Part shown: in pieces, positions 7,968 to 16,977 of the stretch
Layout of the letters: each line of letters opens with the position of its first letter
Numbering within the stretch: position 1 is the stretch's first letter
Assembly (NCBI RefSeq): GCF_016863635.1
Contig: NZ_BOPG01000024.1
Location: 186,001 to 250,000, forward strand
Direction: 5' to 3'
Source of the DNA: Virgisporangium aurantiacum
Lineage (GTDB): Bacteria > Actinomycetota > Actinomycetes > Mycobacteriales > Micromonosporaceae
DNA: 64,000 bases
Translations under genes and position numbers: made by a program
The notes under the pieces: model-generated
What the model saw: the letters and a program-made list of their open reading frames with translations, nothing else
What the model was told of the DNA's origin: nothing
Databases searched by the model: none

Positions 7968-8996
7968 ATGGTGCTGTTGCGGCTGAATCCGCGTACTCAG
8001 GCGGCGATCTGTCTCGTCGCGATGTTGGCGGCGGCCGGGTCCTCGGCGGGATGTTCTGACTACGCCGAAAGCGCGGCTCCCAAGCAGGTCGACAAGGTGA
8101 CCTATCTGACCGCGTTCGGTTTCTTCGGCCGGGAGGCGTACGTGTACGTGGCGGAGGAGAAGGGGTTCTTCGCCGCACGGAGCATCGAGGTGCAGGTACA
8201 GGCGGGCTCTGGCGCGTCGAACAACCTGCGGATTCTGGCGGCCGGTGGTGCCCAGTTCTCGGCCAACGATCTTTCGGGCGTGATGATCCTTCAGGGCGGG
8301 GGCAAGTACCGCGACGAGGTGCGGGCGGTCGCGGCAATCCAGCAACAGACGCTCAACTCGATCATGGTGCTCGGCTCGTCGGGGATCCGCGCTCCGAAGG
8401 ATCTCGAAGGAAAAACCCTAGCCGGACCGGCGGGGGCGACCCCGCAACTACTGTTCCCCGCCTACGCCGCGCGTGCCGGGTTCGACCCGGACACCGTGGC
8501 ATGGCAGACGGTCGACCCGGCACAGACACCTGCCGCATTGGCTGCCGGACGGGTTCACGGCATCGGTCAGTTCACGGTGGCCAAGGGCACCGTCGAGAAG
8601 GCCGTGCAGGGACGGGAGGTGATTGTGCTGCCGTACTCCGACTGGCTCGGTGATCTGTACGGCAACGCGCTGATCGCCACGACCGAGCTGATCGCGAAGA
8701 ATCCCGATCTCGTCAAGCGGTTCCGCGACGCCCTCCTGGACGGGTTGCGGTACAGCATCGACCACCCCGGCGAGGCCGGGCAGATCCTGGTGAAGTATCA
8801 GCCGACGCTGGATGCGAAGGCTGCCGCCGCTGAGCTGGACCTGATGCGGTCGACGGTGCTCTCCGATGGCCACGTCGGTGCCCTTGACTCTGTCCGGGTC
8901 ACCCGGGCGATCGCCGCGTTGCAGGCCACCGGCCAGATCCCGGCCGGCCACACCGTGGCCGACTTTGTCGCCTCCGACATCGCCCACGTCAGCTGA
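7968..8996 (+). CDS. Orphan ABC substrate-binding lipoprotein (NMT1/THI5-SsuA type)
   Basis: A 342-residue exported solute-binding protein. The N-terminus shows a basic start, a hydrophobic core (AICLVAMLAAAG) and the lipobox SAGC, predicting a lipid-anchored mature protein from that cysteine. The segment VTYLTAFGFFGREAYVYVAE followed by EKGFFAARSIEV is typical of the NMT1/THI5-like family that binds pyrimidines, sulfonates or nitrate. The ATG at 7968 has GGGGAGG eight bases upstream. No permease or ATPase gene is adjacent; instead a methyltransferase gene follows after 13 bp. Confidence 0.85.
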   Translation: MVLLRLNPRTQAAICLVAMLAAAGSSAGCSDYAESAAPKQVDKVTYLTAFGFFGREAYVYVAEEKGFFAARSIEVQVQAGSGASNNLRILAAGGAQFSANDLSGVMILQGGGKYRDEVRAVAAIQQQTLNSIMVLGSSGIRAPKDLEGKTLAGPAGATPQLLFPAYAARAGFDPDTVAWQTVDPAQTPAALAAGRVHGIGQFTVAKGTVEKAVQGREVIVLPYSDWLGDLYGNALIATTELIAKNPDLVKRFRDALLDGLRYSIDHPGEAGQILVKYQPTLDAKAAAAELDLMRSTVLSDGHVGALDSVRVTRAIAALQATGQIPAGHTVADFVASDIAHVS

Positions 8997-9009
8997 GGCC
9001 GGGCTGACG

Positions 9010-9843
9010 ATGACGACACCACCGAATCTGCCGCGGTATGCGTACAGCAATGCCCATCCGACCGCCGGCGCCCAACTCGCCGCGCTCGCGGCGATGTTGG
9101 ACCCTGTGTCGCGGCAACGCCTGGTCGGCTTCGGCGACCTACGCGGTAAACGCTGTCTGGTCGTCGGTGCGGGCGGCAGCGGCCTCCCGGGTTGGCTGGC
9201 CGACCGGGTCGGCCCGACCGGCTCGGTGACCGCCACCGACATCGACGTCCGCCACATCCCCCACCACGACCGGATGACCGTGGTGGAGCACGACATCACC
9301 ACCGGCCCGCCGCCCGGCGGTCCGTGGGACATCATCCACGCCCGGCTGGTGCTTATGCACCTCGCCGCCCGCGAAGTGGTTCTCGCCCTTCTGGCAGACG
9401 CGCTCACCGATCGTGGCGTCCTGCTGATCGAGGACTGGCTGCTCGATCCTCGCCGCGCGGTTTTGGCCGCCCACCGCGCCCATGACGCTGACGTGTACAG
9501 CCGCTACCAGCACGCTGTCATCGACATCCTCACCACGTACGGCACCGACCCCGACTGGGCCACTCGCATCCACACCACGATGCGCGGAATCGGTCTGAGC
9601 AGAGTCGACACCCGGATCGACGCGCCCGTGTGGACGCCCGGCGGCCCCGTCATGGTGCTCACCGAGGTCACCGTCGCCAAGCACCGCGACCGGCTCCTTG
9701 CCGCCGGCCTCACTTCGGACAACCTGATCACCGTCGAGAGTCTCGCGACGGCGCTCAACTCCGGCCTCGTCGTCCGCGGCCACCAGCTCTATTCGACCGC
9801 TGGACGCCGCCGATCCCCACGCGACGACGCATCGCGGATGTGA
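9010..9843 (+). CDS. SAM-dependent methyltransferase
   Basis: A 277-residue class I methyltransferase. The SAM-binding loop reads CLVVGAGGSGLPGWLADRVG (about residues 49-68), motif I degenerate toward GAGGSG, followed by an acidic residue in ATDIDV and a motif IV-like WDIIHARLVLMHL. The substrate is unknown. It is 13 bp downstream of the solute-binding lipoprotein and its stop overlaps the next small gene, so these genes are probably one operon. Confidence 0.82.
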   Translation: MTTPPNLPRYAYSNAHPTAGAQLAALAAMLDPVSRQRLVGFGDLRGKRCLVVGAGGSGLPGWLADRVGPTGSVTATDIDVRHIPHHDRMTVVEHDITTGPPPGGPWDIIHARLVLMHLAAREVVLALLADALTDRGVLLIEDWLLDPRRAVLAAHRAHDADVYSRYQHAVIDILTTYGTDPDWATRIHTTMRGIGLSRVDTRIDAPVWTPGGPVMVLTEVTVAKHRDRLLAAGLTSDNLITVESLATALNSGLVVRGHQLYSTAGRRRSPRDDASRM

Positions 9844-10052
9844 GCCTGGCGATGCGCCTGCAGGACGCGGCACCAGCAGACGGCACGATCCTGGACCGGG
9901 CAGCTGCAGTGCTGGCCGTTCACACCGACGACAACGGCATGTGCGCCGGGTGCCTCGGCGCATGGGCGCGGCTGGCACCGTCTCCCTGCGAACAGCGGCG
10001 GTGGGCCGCGTCCGTCGTCGAGCGATACGCCAACCGCCCCAACCAGGACTGA
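9840..10052 (+). CDS. Small cysteine-containing protein of unknown function
   Basis: A roughly 70-residue product (MSLAMRLQDA...) with a CAGCLG motif (C-x-x-C) followed about 16 residues later by a third cysteine in SPCEQRRW, suggesting a small metal-binding fold. I chose the GTG at 9840, which overlaps the preceding methyltransferase stop, because no Shine-Dalgarno sequence is present and coupling explains translation; an ATG at 9852 is the alternative. Function unknown; it sits in the solute-binding protein operon. Confidence 0.55.
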   Translation: MSLAMRLQDAAPADGTILDRAAAVLAVHTDDNGMCAGCLGAWARLAPSPCEQRRWAASVVERYANRPNQD

Positions 10053-10065
10053 GGAGAACTCCGCA

Positions 10066-10299
10066 ATGAAGGTCAGTGTGCTGCTGGAGAAACTGCAACG
10101 GTTGGAGACCGAAGGCAGAGGCCAGTGCGACCTGTACGTCACCCCCACCATCGAGCTATGCCACGTCAGCCACCGCCCAGGTAACGGCATTGTCGTCGAA
10201 TTCGACTCCAGCGACTACCCCGTCGAAGCGGTCGACGACACCTACAGCCAACCCGAAGACGCCGACATCGTCTTCCTGACGTTCGGCATGCCCGACTAA
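10066..10299 (+). CDS. 77-residue conserved-looking hypothetical protein
   Basis: A small acidic protein (MKVSVLLEKLQRLETEGRG..., ending VFLTFGMPD). GAGGAGA lies at good distance before the ATG, and codon use is normal for the genome, so it is very likely a real gene. It is 13 bp downstream of the cysteine-containing small gene and closes this operon. No domain recognised; the predicted fold is mixed alpha/beta. Confidence 0.7.
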   Translation: MKVSVLLEKLQRLETEGRGQCDLYVTPTIELCHVSHRPGNGIVVEFDSSDYPVEAVDDTYSQPEDADIVFLTFGMPD

Positions 10300-10659
10300 C
10301 CAATGGAATGCATCGATGACCGTCCTTTCGCCAGGTCCGTAGGCTGCTGAGGGCTCAGCCGCCGATTGGCACCGGGCGACCCAACACGACACCCGGCCCG
10401 ACCCCGCCGCTCAACCAATGACCCAGGTCACTGCCATCGCCATCGGCATCGCCATCGGCAATCGACGATCCCCGCCGGACGCACGTCCGCACCGCCGTGA
10501 CCTGCGAAACGCCCGGGACGACCGCGACGGTTGTGGCCGGCATCGCACCCGATGCCGGCCACAACCCAGACGGCACATTCCAAACCGTTGGAGACCTTTG
10601 CCAAACGACCTTGAGCCGACGCTGCGGTAAAGGGGGACCCAATGCCAGCCCCGATCACG
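10300..10659. other. Gene-free stretch with hairpin
   Basis: No gene was seen. It includes a short run of near-identical units (CATCGCCATCGG repeats near 10435-10460) and the strong hairpin at 10529-10566, and it leads into the pseudogene on the opposite strand. Confidence 0.5.
10529..10566. terminator. 17-bp perfect stem with CACC loop
   Basis: GGTTGTGGCCGGCATCG (10529-10545), loop CACC, and its exact complement (10550-10566). The stem is perfect and very stable. It lies 230 bp past the end of the small-gene operon and beyond the 3' end of the opposing pseudogene, so it could terminate transcription from either side, though it lacks a T-run. Confidence 0.55.
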
Positions 10660-10916
10660 TGCAAAGGTTTGGTGACGTCGAAGACCTTCACGCCCCCGGG
10701 GATCATCCAGCCGAACATTCCGATCCCGTGCCGCACCCAGTCGTGGTTCGTCACCACCGCCGACCGCGGCGAGCACGACCACCAACCGCACCTTGCCGCT
10801 CGCGGCGATCATCGCCTCGACCGCCGGTACCAGCACCGACTCGTAGTCGGCGGCGTGCACCTTGCGACCACCCGCAATGCCAGGACGTCGTCGGAAGCAT
10901 CGATCCGGTCCAACAT
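10660..10916 (-). pseudogene. Decayed SpoIIAA-like (STAS/SEC14 domain) gene
   Basis: Three fragments in different frames read like one protein of the SpoIIAA-like family (DUF3478): MLDRIDASDDVLALRVVA from 10916, then HAADYESVLVPAVEAMIA with KVRLVVVL after a frameshift near 10860-10868, then VTNHDWVRHGIGMFGWMIPG with VKVFDVTKP after a second break near 10754-10770. The segment normally between the second and third pieces (about 35 residues) is missing. No single frame makes the full domain, so I call it a pseudogene. The family is about 120 residues and binds lipophilic ligands. Confidence 0.75.
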
Positions 10917-11069
10917 GTGCCGAGAAACGGGCCAGAAGCAGCGGCCGGCGTGACGGTCACCAATGCCGCCTTCTGCCCGTCGCTTGCCGGCTTCTCCAGC
11001 GACGGTGGGAGAAGCGGCGCCGCCATGGCCTTGCTGCTCGGGCTCGGCCAGCACCGTGGCGCTTGCCCG

Positions 11070-12146
11070 CTACCTGGGCATGGTCAGGGCCTGACGTGGA
11101 ACGTCGTGCTCCCGTTCGGGACCGCGCTGGTGGGCCGCGCGGTCGGTTGGTGGGGCTTTCTCCACCGCGACCTCCGGAACCCCTGAACCGCGCCGCCGGA
11201 CCTCGTAGGCGTACGAGGCGACGGCCAGCGCGGCGCCCCACAACGGCCAGAACAGCTCGGGCAGGATCGCCGCCCACTGGCCGTCGCCGAAGCCGAAGCG
11301 CTCCCCGAACTCGCCCGTCACCGCGAACCGGATGTACATCAGCCCGGCCGAGGTGACGGTCACCGCGACCAGCCGCGCCGGCACCGTCGCCAGACCGACC
11401 GGCACCCGCCGGCCGCGCAGCCCGACCATCCACCGCGGGAACACCTCGCCCCACCGCTGCACGAGGCCCAGCGTGAGGATCGCGCCACCGACGCCCATCG
11501 CGCCGAGGGCCGCGCCGGCGTAGCGGGCGTCGCCGAGTTCGTCGAGGAAGTCGCGGCTGATGCCGAACGGGATGTCGAGCGCCCACATCACCCGCGTGAA
11601 CGCGTACCCGACCGGGACGGCCACCGCCACGGCGACCGCCCACCGGCCGCGCCGGTTCCACCGGGCGAGCGATCCGGCGTCGGGCGGACCGTCGGCGCGC
11701 ACGGCGTCCTTGGCCTGGACGAGCAGCGCGATGCCGGCGGCGCACATGAGGCCGAGGTTCAGCACCGGCCACGGCCACAGGCGACCGCCGTCGGGCATCC
11801 TGTCGAGCAGGAACAGCACCAGGACGATCGGCGTGTACGCGATGTGCACCAGCACCCGGTAGTCGGGCAGCACCACGGCCAGCAGCAGCCCGAGCGTCAC
11901 CGCGAACGGGACGGCGGCGCGGCCGGGCCGCCGCAGCAGGGCGCTCGCGACCAGGCCGGCGGCCCCGAGCGCGGCGAGGATCGCCGCACCGGCGGTCGGC
12001 CCCCACATCCCGATCAGCGTGATGTCGGCGTCCGTGTCGACGGCCGGGTCGGCCGGGTTCCCGCCGAGGCCGGCGAGCCACGCCAGCCCGAGGACGAGGT
12101 AGGCGAGCGACCAGAGCGGCGCGATCAGGTAGGCGGTACGTCTCAT
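11070..12146 (-). CDS. Polytopic membrane protein, function unknown
   Basis: A 358-residue protein with about nine or ten hydrophobic helices, beginning MRRTAYLIAPLWSLAYLVLGLAWL. The C-terminal 40 residues are charged and cytoplasmic-like. I chose the ATG at 12146 rather than an upstream ATG at 12233 because the longer form would run to three bases from the divergent kinase start and adds a non-hydrophobic leader. It faces the two-component pair across about 90 bp and may be its target or sensory partner; that is inference only. Confidence 0.7.
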   Translation of the reverse strand: MRRTAYLIAPLWSLAYLVLGLAWLAGLGGNPADPAVDTDADITLIGMWGPTAGAAILAALGAAGLVASALLRRPGRAAVPFAVTLGLLLAVVLPDYRVLVHIAYTPIVLVLFLLDRMPDGGRLWPWPVLNLGLMCAAGIALLVQAKDAVRADGPPDAGSLARWNRRGRWAVAVAVAVPVGYAFTRVMWALDIPFGISRDFLDELGDARYAGAALGAMGVGGAILTLGLVQRWGEVFPRWMVGLRGRRVPVGLATVPARLVAVTVTSAGLMYIRFAVTGEFGERFGFGDGQWAAILPELFWPLWGAALAVASYAYEVRRRGSGVPEVAVEKAPPTDRAAHQRGPEREHDVPRQALTMPR

Positions 12147-12235
12147 GGGTTCAGCGTCGTGTTCCGGGCCCGCCCAGGGCGTCAGCCCGTGGTCGTCGGC
12201 GTATACGCCGCAGGTCTGATCTAGGCTGCCCACGG

Positions 12236-13447
12236 ATGGGACGACGGGCGTTGGTCTTCGACATCGCGGTGGCCGGAGTGCTCGCGGTGCTCCTGGGCGT
12301 GTCGTCGGCCGGCCTGGTGTCGGACTCGCCGTGGCCGACGGCGGGCCGGGTGGCCGTGCTGGTGGCGATCGGCCTGTCGCACGCGGCGGTGGCGGCGCGC
12401 CGGGTCGCGCCGGTGGCGGCGTACGGCGTCTGCTGCGCGGCGATGCTGGTGATCGTCGCCGCGCCCGACCTCACCGACGGGACGGGCGCCGCGCCGCCGA
12501 TCCTGCTGCCGAGTTCGATGGTGTTCCCGGTGCTGCTGTACGCGGTCGCCGCGTACGGGCGCCGGCCGTGGCCGCTTGTCGGGCTCGGCGTCGGGCTCGT
12601 CGGTGCGGCGGTCACCACCGTCCGCGTGTGGACGTTCGACTGGACCGCGAACGGTCCCACGCCCACGCTGCAGTTGTTCGTGCCGGCGGCGCTGCTCGCG
12701 ATCGTCCTCGCCGCGTGGGGGCTCGGCCGGTTCCGGGCCGCGCGGACGGCGTACCGCGAGGCGGAGATCGCGACGCTGGAGGAGCGGGCGGTCCGGGCCG
12801 AGGAGCGTCGCGCGGAACGGGCGGAGCAGGCCGCCGCCGCCGAACGCGCGCGGATCGCCCGGGAGATGCACGACGTGGTCGCGCACAGCCTCGCGGTGAT
12901 CGTGCGGCAGGCCGACGGCGGCCGGTTCGCGGCGGCGACGGACCCGGAGAAGGCGGCCGAGGTGCTCGGCGTCATCGCCACCACCGGCCGGCAGGCGCTC
13001 ACCGACATGCGGGCCGTCCTCGGGGTGCTCCGCTCGTCATCCTCCGCCTCCGCCGACGGGCCCACGCCGACGGTCGACGACCTGCCGGCGTTGGTCTCGC
13101 GCGTGGCGGCGGCCGGAACGCCGGTGACGCTGACGACCACCGGCGAGCCCGGCGCGCTGGACACCGCGGCGTCGCTGGCGGCGTACCGGGTGGTGCAGGA
13201 GGCGCTGACGAACGTCGTCCGGCACGCCGCGACCGGCGCCGCCGCGCGCGTCCACCTGACCTGGACCGACGATGGCCTGGACGTCGCGATCACCGACGAC
13301 GGCGCGACGCCGTCGGACGAACCTGTCGAGGGGAACGGACTGATCGGCATGCGCGAACGCGTGACCGCGGTGGGCGGACGCCTCACCGCCGGACCGGACG
13401 GCGGTGGGTTCGCGGTGCGCGCGTTCGTGCCGGGGAGCCCGGCGTGA
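12236..13447 (+). CDS. Sensor histidine kinase, NarL/DesK class
   Basis: A 403-residue sensor kinase. The N-terminal 160 residues contain about five membrane helices with no large extracellular domain. A coiled segment rich in Glu, Arg and Ala leads into the HisKA_3 motif IAREMHDVVAHSLAVI with the phosphorylated histidine near residue 212. The ATPase domain shows the N box VVQEALTNVVRHA (about 320-333) and the G-rich GNGLIGMRERV (about 364-375). It phosphorylates the response regulator encoded next, whose GTG overlaps this stop. Confidence 0.93.
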   Translation: MGRRALVFDIAVAGVLAVLLGVSSAGLVSDSPWPTAGRVAVLVAIGLSHAAVAARRVAPVAAYGVCCAAMLVIVAAPDLTDGTGAAPPILLPSSMVFPVLLYAVAAYGRRPWPLVGLGVGLVGAAVTTVRVWTFDWTANGPTPTLQLFVPAALLAIVLAAWGLGRFRAARTAYREAEIATLEERAVRAEERRAERAEQAAAAERARIAREMHDVVAHSLAVIVRQADGGRFAAATDPEKAAEVLGVIATTGRQALTDMRAVLGVLRSSSSASADGPTPTVDDLPALVSRVAAAGTPVTLTTTGEPGALDTAASLAAYRVVQEALTNVVRHAATGAAARVHLTWTDDGLDVAITDDGATPSDEPVEGNGLIGMRERVTAVGGRLTAGPDGGGFAVRAFVPGSPA

Positions 13448-14100
13448 TCCGCGTCGTGCTGGTCGACGACCAGGAACTCGTGCGCACCGGCTTCGCGATG
13501 GTGGTCGACTCGCAGCGCGACCTGACCGTGGTCGGCCAGGCCGCGAACGGCTCGCAGGCCCTGGACGTCGTGGCCACCACGACCCCCGACGTGGTGCTGA
13601 TGGACGTGCGGATGCCGGTGCTCGACGGCGTCGAGGCGACCCGGCGGCTCCTCGCCCGGCATCCCGCGGTCCGCGTCATCGTGCTGACCACGTTCGACCT
13701 GGACGACCACGCGTACGCCGCGCTGAAGGCCGGCGCCAGCGGCTTCCTGCTCAAGGACGCCTCGGCCGAGGACGTGCTGGCGGCGATCCGCGCCGTACAC
13801 GCCGGCGACGCGGTGCTGGCGCCGTCGACCACCCGTCGCCTGATCGAACGCGTGGCGCCGGGCCTGCCGGGCCCGTCAACCGGCCCGGATCCGTTGGAGA
13901 AACTGACCGACCGCGAACGCGAGGTGCTGGGCCGCATCGCCCGCGGCGACAGCAACGCCGAGATCGCCGCGCGGCTCTTCCTCTCCGAGGCCACGGTGAA
14001 GACACATGTCGGCCGCATCCTGACGAAGCTCGGACTGCGGGACCGGGTGCACGCGGTGGTGCTCGCCTACGAGATCGGCCTCGTGCGCCCCGGCAGCTGA
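13444..14100 (+). CDS. LuxR/NarL-family response regulator
   Basis: A 218-residue two-domain regulator. The receiver domain has the acidic pair VLVDDQE, the phosphorylated Asp54 in VLMDVRMPV and the conserved Lys in GFLLKDAS. The C-terminal LuxR helix-turn-helix reads LTDREREVLGRIARG through NAEIAARLFLSEATVKTHV. The GTG start overlaps the kinase stop (GTGA), giving tight coupling. The target genes are not shown by sequence; the divergent membrane protein is a candidate. Confidence 0.93.
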   Translation: MIRVVLVDDQELVRTGFAMVVDSQRDLTVVGQAANGSQALDVVATTTPDVVLMDVRMPVLDGVEATRRLLARHPAVRVIVLTTFDLDDHAYAALKAGASGFLLKDASAEDVLAAIRAVHAGDAVLAPSTTRRLIERVAPGLPGPSTGPDPLEKLTDREREVLGRIARGDSNAEIAARLFLSEATVKTHVGRILTKLGLRDRVHAVVLAYEIGLVRPGS

Positions 14101-14119
14101 TCTTGACGGCGTGCGGGTG

Positions 14120-14530
14120 TCAGACGACCAGGGACACCGTGATCGGAACGACGATGGCCAGCGTCCAGGCGATCGACGCCACCAGGCCGGTGACGGCCAT
14201 CCCCATGCCGGTGCCGCCGTTCGCGCGGATCTGCCGGATCGCCACGCTCGCGAGCCAGGCACCGACCACCGGCCCACCGGCCAGCCCGACCACGAGCGCC
14301 GCGATGGCGAAACCGTTGACCCCGGGCTGACGCGGCGGCGCCGGGGCAAGCGGTTGCGGCGGCCACTGCTGTGCCGGCCGGTGCTGTGCTGTCCACTGCT
14401 GTGCCGGCCCCTGCTGTGCCGGCCGGTGCTGCGGCGCCGGCGAGTCCGGTGGCGCCCACGGCACCGGTGGTCGGGGCGGCACCGGAACCGACGCCGGTGG
14501 CGGAACGGACGAGCGGATCGCCTCAGCCAT
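14120..14530 (-). CDS. DUF4190-like membrane protein with Pro/Gln-rich N-terminus
   Basis: A 136-residue protein. The first 70 residues are low-complexity and rich in Pro, Gln and Ala, with repeated HRPAQQ and PAQQW units. Two membrane helices follow (about 75-100 and 110-134) with GVNGFAIAALVVGLAGGPVVG and an intervening RANGGTGMG, the pattern of DUF4190 proteins. The ATG overlaps the end of the MFS gene by eight bases in the same direction. Function unknown; such proteins are common in actinobacteria. Confidence 0.72.
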   Translation of the reverse strand: MAEAIRSSVPPPASVPVPPRPPVPWAPPDSPAPQHRPAQQGPAQQWTAQHRPAQQWPPQPLAPAPPRQPGVNGFAIAALVVGLAGGPVVGAWLASVAIRQIRANGGTGMGMAVTGLVASIAWTLAIVVPITVSLVV

Positions 14531-15896
14531 GACCCGGCACGGTAACAGCCACCGGCGCCGGCCGTGGGATCGCCAGGCTGGCGGCCGTCGCCGCGGCCGC
14601 GAGCACCGCCGCCACCGCGAACGCCGGTGCCATCCCGTCGGCGAAGGCCGCCGCCGACCCGTACCCGCCGGCCGACGTGAACGCCGCACCCGTCACCGCC
14701 ACGCCGAGCGCGCCGCCCAACTGGCGCACCGTGCTGAACGTCGCCGACGCCTTCGCCATGTCGACCGGCGCGACCCGGCTGATCACCGCGCGGGTCATCG
14801 CCGGGACCGCCAGCGAGATGCCCAGGCCGGCCAGTGCCACCGGACCGACCGTTTGGACGTACGGCACGCCGGGGGAGGCGACCGCCGCGATCCAGGCCAT
14901 CGCCACGGCCATGGTGGCGGACCCGGTGACGATCAGGACCCGCTCGCCCACCCGGTCGGCCAGCGCGCCGGCCCGGGGGCCGACCAGCAGCGGGACCAGG
15001 CCGAGCGGCAGCAGCCGCAGGCCGGCGGCGAACGGGCCGTCGCCGCCGGCGGTCTGGAAGAACTGCGCGAGGAAGAAGACCGCGCCGGTCAGGGCCGCGT
15101 TGAGCAGCAGGATCGCGGCGTTACCGGCCGCGAAGTGACGCGACCGGAACAGCCGCAGTGGCAGCATCGGCGCTGATGCGCGTCCACTCTCGACCGCGAC
15201 GAACGCGATCGCCGCGACCACCCCGCCTGCGAACGGGAGCAGCGCCGCCCACCCGCCACGGACCAGCGCCCACACGACGCCGAACGACGCGGCCGCGGCC
15301 AGCGCGATGCCGGGAAGGTCGAGCGGGGCCCGGGCGCCCGTGCTCTCCGGCAGGCGGGTGAGCACCAGCGGGATCGCCAGCAGCCCGATCGGGACGTTCA
15401 CCCAGAAGATCCACTCCCAGTCCAGCCCCTGGGTCACCGCGCCGCCGACGAGCGGACCGACGGCGGCCGCGAGCCCGGTGACCCCGCCCCACACACCGAG
15501 CGCCCAGCCCCGCCGCTCCGGCGGGAACGCCGTGTTGAGCATCGCCAGCGCCAGCGGCATGAGGACGGCCGCGCCGGCGCCCTGCAGCGTCCGGGCGGCG
15601 ATCAGCGCACCGATCGACGGGGCGAGCGCGCACGCGGCGGACGCCACCGAGAACAGGCCGAGCCCGACGGCGAACATCCGGCGGCGGCCGTAGCGGTCAC
15701 CGAGGGCGGCGCCGGTGAGCAGCAGCACGGCGAAGCTGAGGGTGTAGGCGTTCACCGTCCATTCGAGGTCGGCGAGGGAGGCGCCGAGGTCGCGGCGGAT
15801 CGTGCTCAGCGCCGTCGCCACCACCAGCATGTCCAGGATCACCACGAACGACGCGACCGAGCAGAGCCCGAGCGCCCACTTCTGCGATTTCGTCAC
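14523..15896 (-). CDS. MFS drug exporter, DHA2 (EmrB/QacA) family
   Basis: A proton-driven efflux pump of about 457 residues with 14 predicted membrane helices. Family motifs include LGDRYGRRRMF between helices 2 and 3 and the helix-5 type stretch WALGVWGGVTGLAAAVGPLVGG. I favour the GTG at 15896 (MTKSQKWALGL), just before the first helix; an ATG at 15959 would add 21 residues and leave only seven bases to the divergent sigma factor gene. It may be controlled by that sigma factor. Substrate unknown. Confidence 0.87.
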   Translation of the reverse strand: MTKSQKWALGLCSVASFVVILDMLVVATALSTIRRDLGASLADLEWTVNAYTLSFAVLLLTGAALGDRYGRRRMFAVGLGLFSVASAACALAPSIGALIAARTLQGAGAAVLMPLALAMLNTAFPPERRGWALGVWGGVTGLAAAVGPLVGGAVTQGLDWEWIFWVNVPIGLLAIPLVLTRLPESTGARAPLDLPGIALAAAASFGVVWALVRGGWAALLPFAGGVVAAIAFVAVESGRASAPMLPLRLFRSRHFAAGNAAILLLNAALTGAVFFLAQFFQTAGGDGPFAAGLRLLPLGLVPLLVGPRAGALADRVGERVLIVTGSATMAVAMAWIAAVASPGVPYVQTVGPVALAGLGISLAVPAMTRAVISRVAPVDMAKASATFSTVRQLGGALGVAVTGAAFTSAGGYGSAAAFADGMAPAFAVAAVLAAAATAASLAIPRPAPVAVTVPGHG

Positions 15897-15966
15897 CCCG
15901 GTGTCGACACTGTCGCGCCCGGAAACTGGGCGCCGTGGTGTCAGAATCTCTGTGACCATTGCATGC

Positions 15967-16977
15967 GTGACCGATCAGCTCCTCCCGCGCGCCCGGGCCG
16001 GTGACGGCGCGGCGTTCGGGGAGCTGGTGGAGCCGTTCCGGCGCGAGCTGCACGTCCACTGCTACCGCATTTTGGGCTCGCTGCAGGACGCGGAGGACGT
16101 GCTGCAGGAGACGCTCGTCGCGGCCTGGCGCGGCCTGGCCGGGTTCGACGGCCGGTCGTCGCTGCGCACCTGGCTGTACCGGATCGCGACGAACCGGTGC
16201 CTGAACGCGGTGCGCGACGCCAAGCGCCGTCCGGCCCAGTTGTTCCCGCCCGGCATCGAGCCGCCACCGCCCACCCGCACGGTCGACCCGCTGTGGCTCG
16301 ACCCGTACCCGGACGCCCTGCTGGCCGCCCTGCCCGACACCGCGCCGGGTCCGGAGGCCCGCTACGAGCGGCACGAGGCGGTCTCGCTCGCGTTCCTCAC
16401 CGCCGTGCAGGTGCTGCCGCCCCGCCAGCGGGCCGTCCTGGTGCTGCGCGACGTGCTCGGCTACCGGGCGGCGGAGGTCGCCGAGCTGCTCGACACGACG
16501 GTCGAGTCGGTCACGAGCGCGTTGAAGCGGGCCCGCGCGGCGCTGCCGTCAGCGGCATCGCCGTCAGCGCCGGGCCATCCGGCGGTTCCGGCCGTCGAGC
16601 GCGGGCTTGCCGACCGCTTCGCGGTCGCGGTGGAGGACGGTGACGTGGACGCGATGGTCGCCCTTCTCACCGACGACGCCTGGCTGACGATGCCGCCGGC
16701 ACCGATCGAGTACCAGGGCCACGCCGCGATCGCCGGCTTCATGCGTCACATCGGTTTCCGTGACGGCAACCGCCGGTACCGCCTGCTATCGACCCGGGCC
16801 AACGGCCAGCCCGCGTTCGGCGCCTACATCAGCGACGGCGGCGAGCCGACGTTCCGGGCGCACGGCATCATGGTGCTCACCGTGGCGGGTGACCGGTTGA
16901 GCGCGGTGACCCGCTTCGTGTCCGACGGCGTCCTGCCGCACTTCGGCCTGCCCGGGGAGCTCAGCTCGGCGCGGTGA
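15967..16977 (+). CDS. ECF sigma factor with SnoaL-like C-terminal domain
   Basis: A 336-residue sigma-70 family factor. Region 2 carries CYRILGSLQDAEDVLQETLVAAWRG in two parts (about residues 36-60) and region 4 the LPPRQRAVLVLRDVLGY helix-turn-helix (about 155-200). The last 120 residues form a SnoaL/NTF2-like fold (VEDGDVDAMVALLTDD onward), as in SigG/SigJ-type ECF factors where this extension modulates activity without a separate anti-sigma factor. It starts with a GTG and diverges from the MFS pump. Its 3' end overlaps the opposing hydrolase gene by 17 bp. Confidence 0.9.
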   Translation: MTDQLLPRARAGDGAAFGELVEPFRRELHVHCYRILGSLQDAEDVLQETLVAAWRGLAGFDGRSSLRTWLYRIATNRCLNAVRDAKRRPAQLFPPGIEPPPPTRTVDPLWLDPYPDALLAALPDTAPGPEARYERHEAVSLAFLTAVQVLPPRQRAVLVLRDVLGYRAAEVAELLDTTVESVTSALKRARAALPSAASPSAPGHPAVPAVERGLADRFAVAVEDGDVDAMVALLTDDAWLTMPPAPIEYQGHAAIAGFMRHIGFRDGNRRYRLLSTRANGQPAFGAYISDGGEPTFRAHGIMVLTVAGDRLSAVTRFVSDGVLPHFGLPGELSSAR

